Assembly: GCA_020848455.1 (NCBI GenBank) | Contig: JADLAB010000047.1 | Span: 1 to 50,853, forward strand | Reading direction: 5' to 3' | Source: Polyangiaceae bacterium | GTDB taxonomy: Bacteria; Myxococcota_A; Polyangia; Polyangiales; Polyangiaceae | DNA: 50,853 nucleotides | Part shown: positions 1-7,463 of the stretch, piece after piece | Position numbering within the stretch: position 1 is the stretch's first letter | Layout: every line of letters starts with the position of its first letter | The notes under the pieces: generated by a model | The model's database searches: none | The model's input: only the letters and a program-made list of their open reading frames with translations | Told to the model about the DNA's origin: nothing | Translations under genes and position numbers: made by a program

Positions 1-1
1 G

Positions 2-328
2 GCGGTCGGCCTCATCGGCTACTCGCAGGGCGCGCGGCGCGCCGAGAGCCTCGCCGCCCTGCTGCCGGCTCGGTACCCGCGGGTCGCCCTCATCGCGCAG
101 ATGGACGAGCCGGGCGTCGAGAAGCTGGGCCACACGCGCCGCCTGCTCCTCGTGGCGGGGGAGCTCGACCGGCGCGACCACATCCAGAGCGGGGCCCGCA
201 AGCTCGCCCAGGCGGGCATCGACGTGCGCTTCGAGCTCCTGCCCGGCGCCCACCACGGCGAGTACGGTCCCGAGGCACAAAACGTCATGGCGCGCGCCCT
301 CGATTGGCTTTATACAGAAGTTCCGTAA
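2..328 (+). CDS. Alpha/beta hydrolase (dienelactone hydrolase-like), 3' part only
   Basis: The reading frame is open from the first bases of the window, so the start lies outside; about 108 residues are visible. They hold the back half of an alpha/beta-hydrolase fold. The nucleophile elbow G-Y-S-Q-G lies near the left edge, a strand ending in GELDRRD can supply the acidic residue, and GAHHGEYG near the C-terminus can supply the catalytic His. The triad order Ser-Asp-His is as expected. The substrate cannot be told from this fragment; small esters or a dienelactone-like compound are typical of the family. The gene ends 13 bases before the glutaredoxin fusion, on the same strand, and its stop codon lies inside a 19-bp palindrome. 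Confidence 0.8.
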   Translation, partial: AVGLIGYSQGARRAESLAALLPARYPRVALIAQMDEPGVEKLGHTRRLLLVAGELDRRDHIQSGARKLAQAGIDVRFELLPGAHHGEYGPEAQNVMARALDWLYTEVP

Positions 329-336
329 CGGAACTT
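311..336 (+). promoter_or_regulatory. Candidate -10 element followed by 19-bp perfect palindrome
   Basis: The palindrome AAGTTCCGT-A-ACGGAACTT occupies 318-336 with no mismatch in its two 9-bp arms. It spans the stop codon of the upstream hydrolase and ends 5 bp before the ATG of the glutaredoxin fusion. TATACA at 311-316 resembles a -10 hexamer, so the palindrome would overlap the transcription start, the position of a repressor operator. An RNA hairpin is the alternative, but the 1-base spacer and lack of a long T tract argue against a normal terminator. The AT content stands out from the surroundings. No regulator is identified. Confidence 0.5.
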
Positions 337-341
337 TTACC

Positions 342-1292
342 ATGAGCGAAGCCAGTCATTCCGAGCCATCCCTGAAGACCCGCATCGACGAGCTCGTACG
401 CTCGGCGCGCATCGTCGTGTTCATGAAGGGCACGAAGAGCTTCCCGCAGTGCGGGTTCTCCCAGCGCGCCGTCGCCATCCTGAAGAGCGTGGGCCAGCCG
501 TTCAAGGACGTGAACGTCCTCAGCGATCCCGGCCTCCGCGACGGCATCAAGGAGTACTCGAGCTGGCCGACGATCCCGCAGATCTTCATCGACGGGAAGT
601 TCGTCGGCGGCAGCGACATCCTGGCCGAGATGCACGAGACCGGCGAGCTCGCGACGCTCCTCGGGGTCACGCCGCCGGCCGGGCCGACCCCGCCCAAGAT
701 CGAGCTCTCGCCGAGCGCGGCTCGCGCCTTCGCCGCCGCGATGGCCGACGCAGGCGGGGACGTGCTCCGCTTCGAGACGGACGAGGCGTGGAACTACGAG
801 CTCTACTTCGGGCCGAAGCAGCCCGGCGACCTCGTCGTCGAGACGGGCGGCGTGCGGATCCACGTGCCCGAGGCGTGCGCCGCGCTCCTCGACGGCGTGC
901 GGGTCGACCACGTCGACGGCCCCGACGGGGGCGGCTTCAAGATCCAGAACCCGAAGGAGCCCTCGGCGGGCCCCACGGTGCGCGAGCTACGGCCCGACGA
1001 GCTCAAGGCGTTCCTCGATTCGGGCAAGCCCATCCGTGTGTTCGACGTGCGCACGGCCGCCGAGCGGCGCATCGCACACATCGCGGGCTCGACCCTGCTC
1101 GACGAGGAGGGCACGCGCGCCCTCGAGGCCTTGCCGCGCGACACGCCCATCGTGCTCTACTGCCACCATGGCGTGCGCAGCCGCCAGGCGGCGAATCGCC
1201 TGGTCGCCGACGGGTTCGAGACCGTCATGAACCTCACGGGCGGCATCGACGCCTGGAGCGTCGTGGTCGAGCCCAACATGCCGCGCTACTGA
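342..1292 (+). CDS. Grx4-type monothiol glutaredoxin fused to A-type-carrier-like and rhodanese domains
   Basis: The 316-residue protein has three parts. Residues about 10-115 are a monothiol glutaredoxin of the CGFS class (Cys37 in FPQCGFS), a family that binds and passes on [2Fe-2S] clusters with glutathione. Residues about 120-213 resemble a HesB/IscA A-type carrier fold (pattern around YELYFGPKQPGD, ending GFKIQNP) but show none of the three cluster-binding cysteines. Residues about 217-312 are a rhodanese with its active-site Cys274 in YCHHGVRSR, a sulfur-transfer domain. Cluster delivery and sulfur handling on one chain suggest a role in Fe-S biogenesis or repair in the cytoplasm. The ATG chosen follows the palindrome by 5 bp. 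The middle-domain assignment is by pattern only. Confidence 0.88.
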   Translation: MSEASHSEPSLKTRIDELVRSARIVVFMKGTKSFPQCGFSQRAVAILKSVGQPFKDVNVLSDPGLRDGIKEYSSWPTIPQIFIDGKFVGGSDILAEMHETGELATLLGVTPPAGPTPPKIELSPSAARAFAAAMADAGGDVLRFETDEAWNYELYFGPKQPGDLVVETGGVRIHVPEACAALLDGVRVDHVDGPDGGGFKIQNPKEPSAGPTVRELRPDELKAFLDSGKPIRVFDVRTAAERRIAHIAGSTLLDEEGTRALEALPRDTPIVLYCHHGVRSRQAANRLVADGFETVMNLTGGIDAWSVVVEPNMPRY

Positions 1293-1307
1293 GCGGCGCC
1301 GCGGCCC

Positions 1308-1709
1308 TCACCGCGCGAGCAAACAGGCGGCGGCGTGCGCCCCGATGGCGACGGCGATCGCGACCGCCGTCGTGAGGTGCGCACGGCGCGCCTTCGGGCG
1401 ATCCGCGAGCTTCGGATCGCGCAGCCGCAGGCCGCGGCCCGCGTGTGCGATGAGGAGCACGAAGGCGAGCGCGCCGAGGCCGAGCGCGAGCTCGCCCGCC
1501 CCGATGGCCTCGGGCGAGCCGAGGTAGAAGAGCGCCATCAGCGGGTGCAGGCACCCGGCGACCGTCGCGCCCATGCCGAGGAGCTCGTGCGTCGCGACGC
1601 TGCGCGAGCGCGGCGCGGCGCGCACGCCGTGACGCAGCCGTTGCACGAGCGGCACGAGCGCCGCAGCGCACAGGAGCGCGACCGCGATCCAGCCAGACCA
1701 CGCAGCCAT
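1308..1709 (-). CDS. Hypothetical multi-pass membrane protein
   Basis: The 133-residue protein is dominated by four hydrophobic stretches (about residues 5-24, 44-62, 70-88 and 110-130), separated by Arg-rich loops such as LRHGVRAAPRSRS and LRDPKLADRPKARR. It is therefore very likely an integral inner-membrane protein. I recognise no family. It ends 15 bp from the convergent glutaredoxin fusion gene. Its start is about 90 bp downstream of the M24 peptidase stop on the same strand, with a 7-bp tandem repeat between them. High hydrophobicity and a basic-loop pattern support a real gene, but its shortness leaves some doubt. Confidence 0.6.
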   Translation of the reverse strand: MAAWSGWIAVALLCAAALVPLVQRLRHGVRAAPRSRSVATHELLGMGATVAGCLHPLMALFYLGSPEAIGAGELALGLGALAFVLLIAHAGRGLRLRDPKLADRPKARRAHLTTAVAIAVAIGAHAAACLLAR

Positions 1710-1732
1710 CGCGGCGGTGTAGCACCGCGAGA

Positions 1733-1799
1733 AGTCGAAGGCCGCGGGTCGAAGGCCGAAGGTCGAAAGCGCGCGCTCCGCCCCGGCCCCTTGCCCCTA
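1733..1799. repeat. Degenerate 7-bp tandem repeat (GGTCGAA class)
   Basis: Five consecutive heptads run in perfect 7-base phase from 1733 to 1767: AGTCGAA, GGCCGCG, GGTCGAA, GGCCGAA, GGTCGAA. Two further related units, GGCCCCT and TGCCCCT, follow at about 1784-1797, up to the peptidase stop codon. The array lies between the M24 peptidase gene and the membrane protein gene. A second array mixing GTCGAAG and GGCCCCT units occurs at 40710-40744, so this is a dispersed intergenic repeat. Heptanucleotide repeats of this kind are known in cyanobacteria; function unknown. Confidence 0.6.
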
Positions 1800-3017
1800 G
1801 CGCGTCGCCCCACCGTCGATGAGCCAGATCTCCTCCTGGTCCTCGCCGATGAGGCGGCAGCCGTCGGCGGTGATCACCACGTCGTGCTCGACGCCCATGT
1901 GGATGGGCTCGCCGCTGCGCGGATCGGGGCCGTACACCATCGGCTCGACGGCGAAGACCTGGCCCTCGAGGATGGGCAGGTGCACGGTCGTGCCGTAGCG
2001 CTCGGGCCAGTCCGGCCCGAGGATGGGACCGACCTCGTGGACGCGCGTGCCGAGCGCGTGACCTGCGGCATGCGGGTAGCCCGCGTAGCCGGCGCCCTCG
2101 ACGACCGCGCGCGCGGCGCGGTCGACGTCGAGTCCGGTCGCGCCCGGGCGGAGGGCGCCGAGCGCCGCGCGGTACGCCGCGCGGTTCACGCGCCACATGC
2201 GGGTGATGGCCTCGGGCGGGGCCGTCTCGCCGGGCGCGAGCACGTAGGCCGTCCGCTGGATGTCGGAGCAGAGGCCGCGATGGCGGATGCCGAAATCGAT
2301 GCGGAGCACGTCGCCCGGCGCGACGATCCGATCGGTCGGGTCCGAGTGACCACGCGTCGGCCCGACGTTGATCGACAGGAACTCGACGACGTCGCCGCCC
2401 GCCTCGGTCATGCGGGTCATGACGGCGCCGAGCTCGCGCTCGGTCGTGCGCCCGGCCCGCACGTGCTCGGCCACGAGCGCCGCCCGCGCGATGCGCTGCG
2501 TGCGCAGCACCGCCTCCGACAGGATCGCCACCTCCTCGGGCGAGCGACTGCCGACGAGATCGACGACGAGCCGCTCGGCCGAGACGAAGCGGCCCGCCAG
2601 CTCGCTCCCGACCGACTCCTCGAGGTAGCCGCGCATGCCCGCCGCGAGGCCGTCGGCCATGGGGATGTCGCGCGAGGCGTCGAGGCCGATGCGACTGCCT
2701 TGCAGCCGTCCGAGCCACTCGCGTAGATGCGGCTTGGCGCCCTCCGAGCCGTACGGGACGATCCGCTGATAGAGGCCGCTCTCTTCGAGCGGCGTCGTGT
2801 CGTAGGAGGCACAGATGGCGACGCGCGCGAGCGCCCCGTCGATGCGGCCGAAGAGGCACGCGAGGCGCGCCACGGCCCGCTCCGCGCCCACGTACGGGGC
2901 GACGGGGTCGACGGACGCCTCGCGCGTGAACACGACCCAGCCGTCGAGAGCGGCGCGGCGCAGGAGCTCGGCGAGCCCCGCGGTGAGGACTTCGCGGTGG
3001 CGATCGGAGACGGGCAT
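1797..3017 (-). CDS. M24-family metallopeptidase (Xaa-Pro aminopeptidase/creatinase fold)
   Basis: The 406-residue protein has the N-terminal creatinase-like domain followed by the pita-bread catalytic domain of M24 enzymes. The metal-ligand signatures appear in order: IDFG, then CSDIQRT, then HAAGHALGTRVHEVGP, then FAVEPMVYG and GVEHDVVI. The family removes N-terminal residues before proline or, in creatinase-like members, hydrolyses C-N bonds in small molecules; the substrate here cannot be fixed. The frame is open further upstream, but the ATG at 3017 follows an AAGGAGG ribosome-binding site and begins the conserved domain, so I use it. It diverges from the alpha/beta hydrolase at 3178. 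It lies on the same strand as the BMC operon but is separated from it by that oppositely oriented gene. Confidence 0.87.
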   Translation of the reverse strand: MPVSDRHREVLTAGLAELLRRAALDGWVVFTREASVDPVAPYVGAERAVARLACLFGRIDGALARVAICASYDTTPLEESGLYQRIVPYGSEGAKPHLREWLGRLQGSRIGLDASRDIPMADGLAAGMRGYLEESVGSELAGRFVSAERLVVDLVGSRSPEEVAILSEAVLRTQRIARAALVAEHVRAGRTTERELGAVMTRMTEAGGDVVEFLSINVGPTRGHSDPTDRIVAPGDVLRIDFGIRHRGLCSDIQRTAYVLAPGETAPPEAITRMWRVNRAAYRAALGALRPGATGLDVDRAARAVVEGAGYAGYPHAAGHALGTRVHEVGPILGPDWPERYGTTVHLPILEGQVFAVEPMVYGPDPRSGEPIHMGVEHDVVITADGCRLIGEDQEEIWLIDGGATR

Positions 3018-3177
3018 GACGAGACGAGACCTCCTTCGGCGCCCCAGGCAGGGCATCCTACCGCAAGGGGGCGCGCGTGCGCCGCTTCGCCGTGCGCCTG
3101 CTGCGCCGCCGCGGGTCGGCTCGGGGCGCCACCTTGACGCAGCGGGCGTTTGTCGCTGTGCTCGCCGGCAGGAGCTC

Positions 3178-4344
3178 GTGCGCACGGACTTGACCCCCTC
3201 GCCCCTCGGCCGGCAACGCGCCGCGGCGACGCTCGTGCGCTGGCTCGGTCCCTGGGCCGGGGTCGCCGTACCGCCGGACGTGCGCCGCACCTCGCTCGTG
3301 CTCGGTCGCACGGCGCCCGGGGCGCCGCCCGTGCGCGCGTCGCTCTACGAGCCCGCGAGCGGGCGCTCGCTCGGCGCCTACCTCGTGAGCCCGGGCCTGC
3401 ACTACGCGGGTCCCGACGATCCGCGCCACGACCGGTTCTGCCGCGTGCTCGCGACGGCCGGCTTCTCGGTCCTCTCCCCGTTCCTCCACGATTTCCTCGG
3501 CCTGCGCGTGGCTCCGGCCGCGATCGACGAGCTCGCGCTCGGCTTTCGTGCGCTCCGCGACCTCGCCGCGCAGCGGCGCCTGCCGCGGCCCGGCGTGTTC
3601 AGCATCTCCTTCGGCTCGCTGCCGGCCCTCGCGCTCGGCGCGCACCCGGAGCATGGCCCGGAGGTCGGCGCGCTCGTCCTCTTCGGGGGCTACGCGGAGT
3701 TCCGGGCGGCGATCCGCTTCGCGCTCTCGGGGCGCGCCTACGCGAGCGACGGCGCGCGCGTGAGCGTGCCCTACGATCCGTCGAACGCGCCGGCCGTGTT
3801 CGTGAACCTCGCGACCCTGCTCGACGTGCCGGGCGACCGTGCGCTGCTCGCCCGTGCCTGGGTCGAGCTCTGCCAGCGCACCTGGGGCCGCCGCGAGACC
3901 TGGCCGCGCGCGCGTCGCCTGGCCCTCGCCGAGCCACTCGCCGCGCGCCTGCCAGCGGCCCTGCGCGAGCTCTTCTGGATCGGCACGGGCCTCGAGACCG
4001 GCGGCGAGGCGCTGCTCGAGGCGGCGCTCGCGCGGAGGCCCGACGCGTTCGCGTTCGCGGAGGCCCCGCGCTACGCCGCGCGCGTCAGCGCACCCGTGGC
4101 CGTCGTGCACGGTCGCGACGACGACGTCATCCCGTGGCCCGAGGCCGAGAAGCTCCACGCGGCGCTGCCCCACGACGTCGACAAAGAGGTCCTGCTCACC
4201 GGCATCTACGCGCACAACCGCGCGTCCGTGCCCGGTGCCGGCGCGCTGGCGCGCGAGGTCGCGGCCCTCGCCCGCGTGGTCTACGCGCTCGTCGACGGCG
4301 GGACGGAGGGGCTCGGGCGGCTCGGCCGAGAGCGGGCGCCGTAG
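3178..4344 (+). CDS. Alpha/beta hydrolase, function unknown
   Basis: About 388 residues. The core shows an alpha/beta-hydrolase pattern: LVSPGLHYAGPDDPRHDRF (oxyanion-side strand), FSISFGS (nucleophile elbow of form S-x-S-x-G), then VVHGRDDDVIPWPEAE (acidic residue) and a late His in IYAHNRAS. No signal peptide is visible. The start is uncertain: the frame is open far upstream without hydrolase-like sequence. I chose the GTG at 3178 just after GGCAGGAGCTC; a TTG at 3190 is an alternative. It faces the M24 peptidase gene across a 160-bp gap and converges on the BMC operon with 30 bp between the stop codons. Real gene likely, substrate unknown. Confidence 0.75.
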   Translation: MRTDLTPSPLGRQRAAATLVRWLGPWAGVAVPPDVRRTSLVLGRTAPGAPPVRASLYEPASGRSLGAYLVSPGLHYAGPDDPRHDRFCRVLATAGFSVLSPFLHDFLGLRVAPAAIDELALGFRALRDLAAQRRLPRPGVFSISFGSLPALALGAHPEHGPEVGALVLFGGYAEFRAAIRFALSGRAYASDGARVSVPYDPSNAPAVFVNLATLLDVPGDRALLARAWVELCQRTWGRRETWPRARRLALAEPLAARLPAALRELFWIGTGLETGGEALLEAALARRPDAFAFAEAPRYAARVSAPVAVVHGRDDDVIPWPEAEKLHAALPHDVDKEVLLTGIYAHNRASVPGAGALAREVAALARVVYALVDGGTEGLGRLGRERAP

Positions 4345-4354
4345 TCGCCCCGAA

Positions 4355-4369
4355 GCCGCGACCCGCGGC
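4355..4369. terminator. Hairpin between convergent genes
   Basis: GCCGCG-ACC-CGCGGC forms a perfect 6-bp stem with a 3-base loop in the 30-bp gap between the alpha/beta hydrolase (plus) and the last BMC gene (minus). It could slow or end transcription from both sides. No T tract follows on either strand, so it is not a standard intrinsic terminator. Confidence 0.35.
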
Positions 4370-4374
4370 GGCCT

Positions 4375-4656
4375 TCAGTCGCCCTGCGGGACGCTCACCG
4401 CGTCGACGATGCCGACGATGACCGAGCGCACCGGCCCGTTGGCGCTGCCGAGCAGCTGGCGCGCGGAGTTGCCCTCGTCCTCCACGAGCACGGTCTCGCC
4501 CACGCCCGCGCCCACGAGGTCGACCGCCACGACGTACTTGTCGCCGTCGAAGGCACCGTCGGGCGTCACCGCGCGCACCATGAGCTGCTTTTTGCCGGCG
4601 TAGAACGGGTGCTGCACCGTGCTGACGACGGTCCCTGTCACGCGCCCGAGCATCAT
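4375..4656 (-). CDS. BMC-P pentameric shell (vertex) protein, EutN/CcmL family
   Basis: The 93-residue protein starts MMLGRVTGTVVST, the hallmark N-terminus of the EutN/CcmL/CsoS4 family, and has the family's usual length. Such proteins form pentamers that cap the twelve vertices of microcompartment shells. Residues GAGVGETVLVEDEGNSARQLL and the C-terminal VIVGIVDAV strand fit the fold. It is the last gene of the BMC operon. Its first ATG overlaps the TGA of the preceding BMC-P gene (ATGA), so the two are probably translationally coupled. It is one of three BMC-P paralogues, a set also present in the Haliangium shell. Confidence 0.95.
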   Translation of the reverse strand: MMLGRVTGTVVSTVQHPFYAGKKQLMVRAVTPDGAFDGDKYVVAVDLVGAGVGETVLVEDEGNSARQLLGSANGPVRSVIVGIVDAVSVPQGD

Positions 4657-4964
4657 GGCTTCACCTCGCCGCCTGGCGCGCCACCCTCGTCCGAGTAGGC
4701 GTGCTGATCGACGATGCCGACGATCGCATGATCGATCGGCACGAACCAGGGGTCGTGCAGGAGCGCCGCCTCGCGCGAGGCCTCGTAGGTCACCAGATCA
4801 CCCTGCCCCGCCTGAGCCGAAGCGTCGGTCGCGACGAAGGGCTCGCCCTCGACGGCGAGCTCCGCCGTGAGCGGCCGCACGATGAGGAGCTTCAGGCCCC
4901 GCATCGCTGCCGGCTCGGCCTTCACCGTCGCGACCATCGTGCCGATCACGCGTCCGAGCTTCAT
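4653..4964 (-). CDS. BMC-P pentameric shell (vertex) protein, EutN/CcmL family
   Basis: The 103-residue protein begins MKLGRVIGTMVATVK and carries the VATDASAQAGQGDLVTYEASREAA segment and the IVGIVDQ C-terminal strand of BMC-P proteins. It differs from its neighbour by an insertion around DPWFVPIDHA and a C-terminal tail rich in Gly and acidic residues. The frame is open upstream, but this ATG is at the canonical family start. It overlaps the TGA of the upstream BMC-T by ATGA. It in turn overlaps the downstream BMC-P, forming a chain of three coupled shell genes. Confidence 0.95.
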   Translation of the reverse strand: MKLGRVIGTMVATVKAEPAAMRGLKLLIVRPLTAELAVEGEPFVATDASAQAGQGDLVTYEASREAALLHDPWFVPIDHAIVGIVDQHAYSDEGGAPGGEVKP

Positions 4965-5569
4965 CCGCGCCACTCCTTGCCGAACCGCGACCCCGCGCGG
5001 AGTGCGCGCCCCACGAGGTCGTCGGCGTTGGGGACGATCGTCGTCGAGCTGCCCTCCGCGCGACCGCCGGCGAGCGCGCGCTCGGCGAGCGCGAGCGCCG
5101 CCTCGACGTCGTGGGTCGCACCCCACAGGGTCGCGACGGCCTTGCCACCGAGCCCGTCGCCCACGCGCAGCTCCACGAGCTCCACCTCTGCGCCCTTGAG
5201 GGCGGCGTCGAGCGCCGCGAGCAGGGTCGGCGGAAAGAGCGTCTCGACGACGCCGACGGTGTCGCCGGGCCCCGAGCGCCGCACGCCCGCGACGAACGCC
5301 GGAACGATGCGCGCCTCGGCGTAGGGCAAGAGGACCTGGTCTTCGAGGGCCGCCGCCGCGACGCGCCGTGCCGCCGCGTAGGCGCGCAGACACGGCTCGA
5401 CCTCGCCCGCGAAGGCGATGAGGTAGAGGCCGCTCTCGACCGTCCCCGCCGCGAGCACGTCGACGGGCGCCTCCTTGGCGAGCGCGTCGAGCGCGCGCAG
5501 GCCGAGCGGCACCGCGCCGATGGCGAGCATCGCCAGGGCTGGCCCCACGCTCGACTCCGCGGCGGACAC
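4961..5569 (-). CDS. BMC-T tandem-domain shell protein (single-layer type)
   Basis: About 202 residues with two BMC (Pfam 00936-like) domains in tandem. The first runs from LAMLAIGAVPLGLRALDALA to AYAAARRVA, the second from VGVVETLFPPTLLAALDAAL to ALALAERAL. Such proteins form trimers that act as pseudohexameric tiles in the shell facets. The sequence is unlike the two longer BMC-T proteins upstream and matches the single-layer type. The GTG at 5569 is chosen because GAGGAG lies about 11 bases upstream and the BMC fold begins just after it; an ATG 14 codons on would remove part of strand 1. It follows the aldehyde dehydrogenase by 32 bp and overlaps the next BMC-P by ATGA. Confidence 0.88.
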   Translation of the reverse strand: MSAAESSVGPALAMLAIGAVPLGLRALDALAKEAPVDVLAAGTVESGLYLIAFAGEVEPCLRAYAAARRVAAAALEDQVLLPYAEARIVPAFVAGVRRSGPGDTVGVVETLFPPTLLAALDAALKGAEVELVELRVGDGLGGKAVATLWGATHDVEAALALAERALAGGRAEGSSTTIVPNADDLVGRALRAGSRFGKEWRG

Positions 5570-5601
5570 CTGGCTCGTTCTCCTCGGGTGCGAGCGCGCG
5601 C

Positions 5602-7077
5602 TCACACGATGCGGAAGTGATCGACCAGCGTGCAGCGCCGCCAGCGCGAGAACGAGCGCGCCGTCGTGAGCCCCTCGCCGGTCGGGGAGGCGATCGTGAA
5701 GGAGGTGTACCCCTCCGCCTCGTGTCCGAGGCCCGATACCGCCATGCCGTTCTTGACGAAGATGGAGCAGTTGCATTTGCGCGCCATCTTCGAGAGCGCG
5801 TCGAGGTCGTGGGAGTGCATGGTCGCGGTGTGGAAGCAGCCGCCCTCGGCCTCGACCGCGAGGTCGATGGCCTCGTCGACCGAGCGCACGCGCGTGAGCG
5901 GAAGGACGGGCATCATCTGCTCGGTCCAGATGAGCGGGTGGTCGTTCGGCACCTCGACGAGCACCGTGCGCACCTCCGGCCCGGCCGAGATGCCGAGCTC
6001 CTGCAGGATGAGCGAGGCGTTCTTGCCGACGAACTTCCGCTGCACGACCGCGTGGCCACGCGGGCCGGCGCCCTTCTCGAAGATCACCTTCTCGAGACGC
6101 GCCAGGTCGCTCGGCTTGAGCTCGACCGCGCCGTGCCTCTTCATCGAGGCCTTGAGCGCGTCGGCCACCGCGTCGACGACGATGACTTCCTTCTCGTCGA
6201 CGCAGATGACGTTGTTGTCGAAGGAGTGGCCCCGCACGATGTCGCGCCCCGCTTTGTCGATGTTGGCGGTGGCGTCGACCACCGCAGGCGGGTTGCCAGG
6301 ACCGGCGCAGATGGCGCGCTTGCCCGAGCCCATGGCCGCCTTCACGACGGCCGGGCCGCCCGTGACGACCACGATGCGCACGAGTGGGTGGCGCATCATC
6401 TCGTTGGCGGACTCGATGGTCGGCTCGGCCGGGCACGTCACGACGTTGGGCGGGCCGCCCGCCGCCGCGATGGCGCGGTTGATGATGCGCACCGTCTCGG
6501 CCGACACGCCCTTCGCCGAAGGGTGGACGTTGAACACGACGGTGTTGCCGGCCGACACCATGCCGATCGTGTTGCAGATGATGGTGGAGGGCGGGTTCGT
6601 GACGGGCGTGATGGCGCCGATGACCCCGAAGGGCGCCGGCTCGATCAGCATGAGGCCGTGATCGCCGCTCGCGGCCTGCGGCGCGAGATCTTCCGGGCCC
6701 GGCGTCTTGTTCGTGACGAGCAGGTTCTTCTGGACCTTGTCCTCGAAGCGCCCGAGCCCGGTCTCGTCGACCGCCATGCGCGCCAGGTACTCGGCCTTCG
6801 GCCGCAGGGCCTGGCGCACCGACTCGATGATGGCGTGGCGCCGCGTGAGGCCGACCTTGTCGAGCGCGAAGAACGCCGCGCGTGCAGCCTTCACGGCCTC
6901 GTCGAGGCTGCCGAACACGCCGTCGCCGAGCGCCGCGCCGCTGCCACGAGCGGCAGGCGCCGCCGACGCGGCGGCCGGGGACACCGCGGCGGGTTTGCCG
7001 GCCCCACCGTCGAGCTCGCGCGCGATGGCCTCCGCCAGGCGACGGATCTGCTCCGGGCTGATTCCGACCATGCTCAT
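5602..7077 (-). CDS. CoA-acylating aldehyde dehydrogenase of the PduP/EutE class (BMC signature enzyme)
   Basis: The 491-residue protein is of normal length for PduP/EutE enzymes, which oxidise an aldehyde to acyl-CoA with NAD+. Visible motifs are the cofactor-binding region GVIGAITPVTNPPSTIICNT (about 151-170), the VTGGPAVVKAAMGSGK loop (about 238-253) and the catalytic Cys292 in NNVICVDEKE. Residues 6-23 (ISPEQIRRLAEAIARELD) form an amphipathic helix followed by an Ala/Pro/Gly linker up to about residue 50. This is the arrangement of an encapsulation peptide that targets PduP into its shell. The ATG at 7077 is preceded by GGCAGGTGACCC. Placed between shell genes, it is the aldehyde-consuming enzyme of the compartment. 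The substrate is probably acetaldehyde made by the DeoC domain upstream (inference). Confidence 0.95.
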   Translation of the reverse strand: MSMVGISPEQIRRLAEAIARELDGGAGKPAAVSPAAASAAPAARGSGAALGDGVFGSLDEAVKAARAAFFALDKVGLTRRHAIIESVRQALRPKAEYLARMAVDETGLGRFEDKVQKNLLVTNKTPGPEDLAPQAASGDHGLMLIEPAPFGVIGAITPVTNPPSTIICNTIGMVSAGNTVVFNVHPSAKGVSAETVRIINRAIAAAGGPPNVVTCPAEPTIESANEMMRHPLVRIVVVTGGPAVVKAAMGSGKRAICAGPGNPPAVVDATANIDKAGRDIVRGHSFDNNVICVDEKEVIVVDAVADALKASMKRHGAVELKPSDLARLEKVIFEKGAGPRGHAVVQRKFVGKNASLILQELGISAGPEVRTVLVEVPNDHPLIWTEQMMPVLPLTRVRSVDEAIDLAVEAEGGCFHTATMHSHDLDALSKMARKCNCSIFVKNGMAVSGLGHEAEGYTSFTIASPTGEGLTTARSFSRWRRCTLVDHFRIV

Positions 7078-7089
7078 GGGTCACCTGCC

Positions 7090-7407
7090 TCAGGCGTCCG
7101 AGTAGCCATGCTCGGAGCCGTGCTTCTCGTAGCGCTGCTCGCCCCCGATCTCCCAGGTGTCGACGATGGCCATGATGACCGCATCGCAGGGCCGGTCCTT
7201 GGTCACCTCGGTCTGCCGCGCCGACGAGCCGCTCGCGTAGAGCACGTACTCGCCGACCCCGCAGCCCACGGCGTCGTTGGCCACCACGTAGCCGCCCTCC
7301 GCCAGGCTCTCGGGGTTCACCTGACGCAGGAGCAGGAACTTGAGGCCCGCGACCTTCGGGTCCTTGCGCGTCGCCACCACGGTGCCGACCACTTTTGCGA
7401 GGAGCAT
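7090..7407 (-). CDS. BMC-P pentameric shell (vertex) protein, EutN/CcmL family
   Basis: The 105-residue protein begins [17 protein letters not shown] and contains the [23 protein letters not shown] core and [14 protein letters not shown]-terminus typical of EutN/CcmL pentamers. It carries an extra charged tail ([16 protein letters not shown]). It ends 12 bp before the aldehyde dehydrogenase start and is separated from BMC-H by a 178-bp gap holding a large inverted repeat. That spacing may let this vertex protein be expressed at a much lower level than BMC-H. It is the first of three BMC-P paralogues in transcription order. Confidence 0.95.
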   Translation of the reverse strand: MLLAKVVGTVVATRKDPKVAGLKFLLLRQVNPESLAEGGYVVANDAVGCGVGEYVLYASGSSARQTEVTKDRPCDAVIMAIVDTWEIGGEQRYEKHGSEHGYSDA

Positions 7408-7463
7408 CGTCCGTACCCTCCAAGACCTTCGCCACCCAGCCGGACACGCGCGGCGCGCGTGCG

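Noticed and set aside
1797-3017. M24 peptidase as a core enzyme of the microcompartment
   Set aside because: It is separated from the operon by an oppositely oriented gene and has no encapsulation-peptide-like extension.
4961-7447. 828-codon frame joining the BMC-T gene to sequence overlapping the aldehyde dehydrogenase
   Set aside because: Only the last 202 codons are BMC-like; the rest is out-of-frame translation of the dehydrogenase gene.
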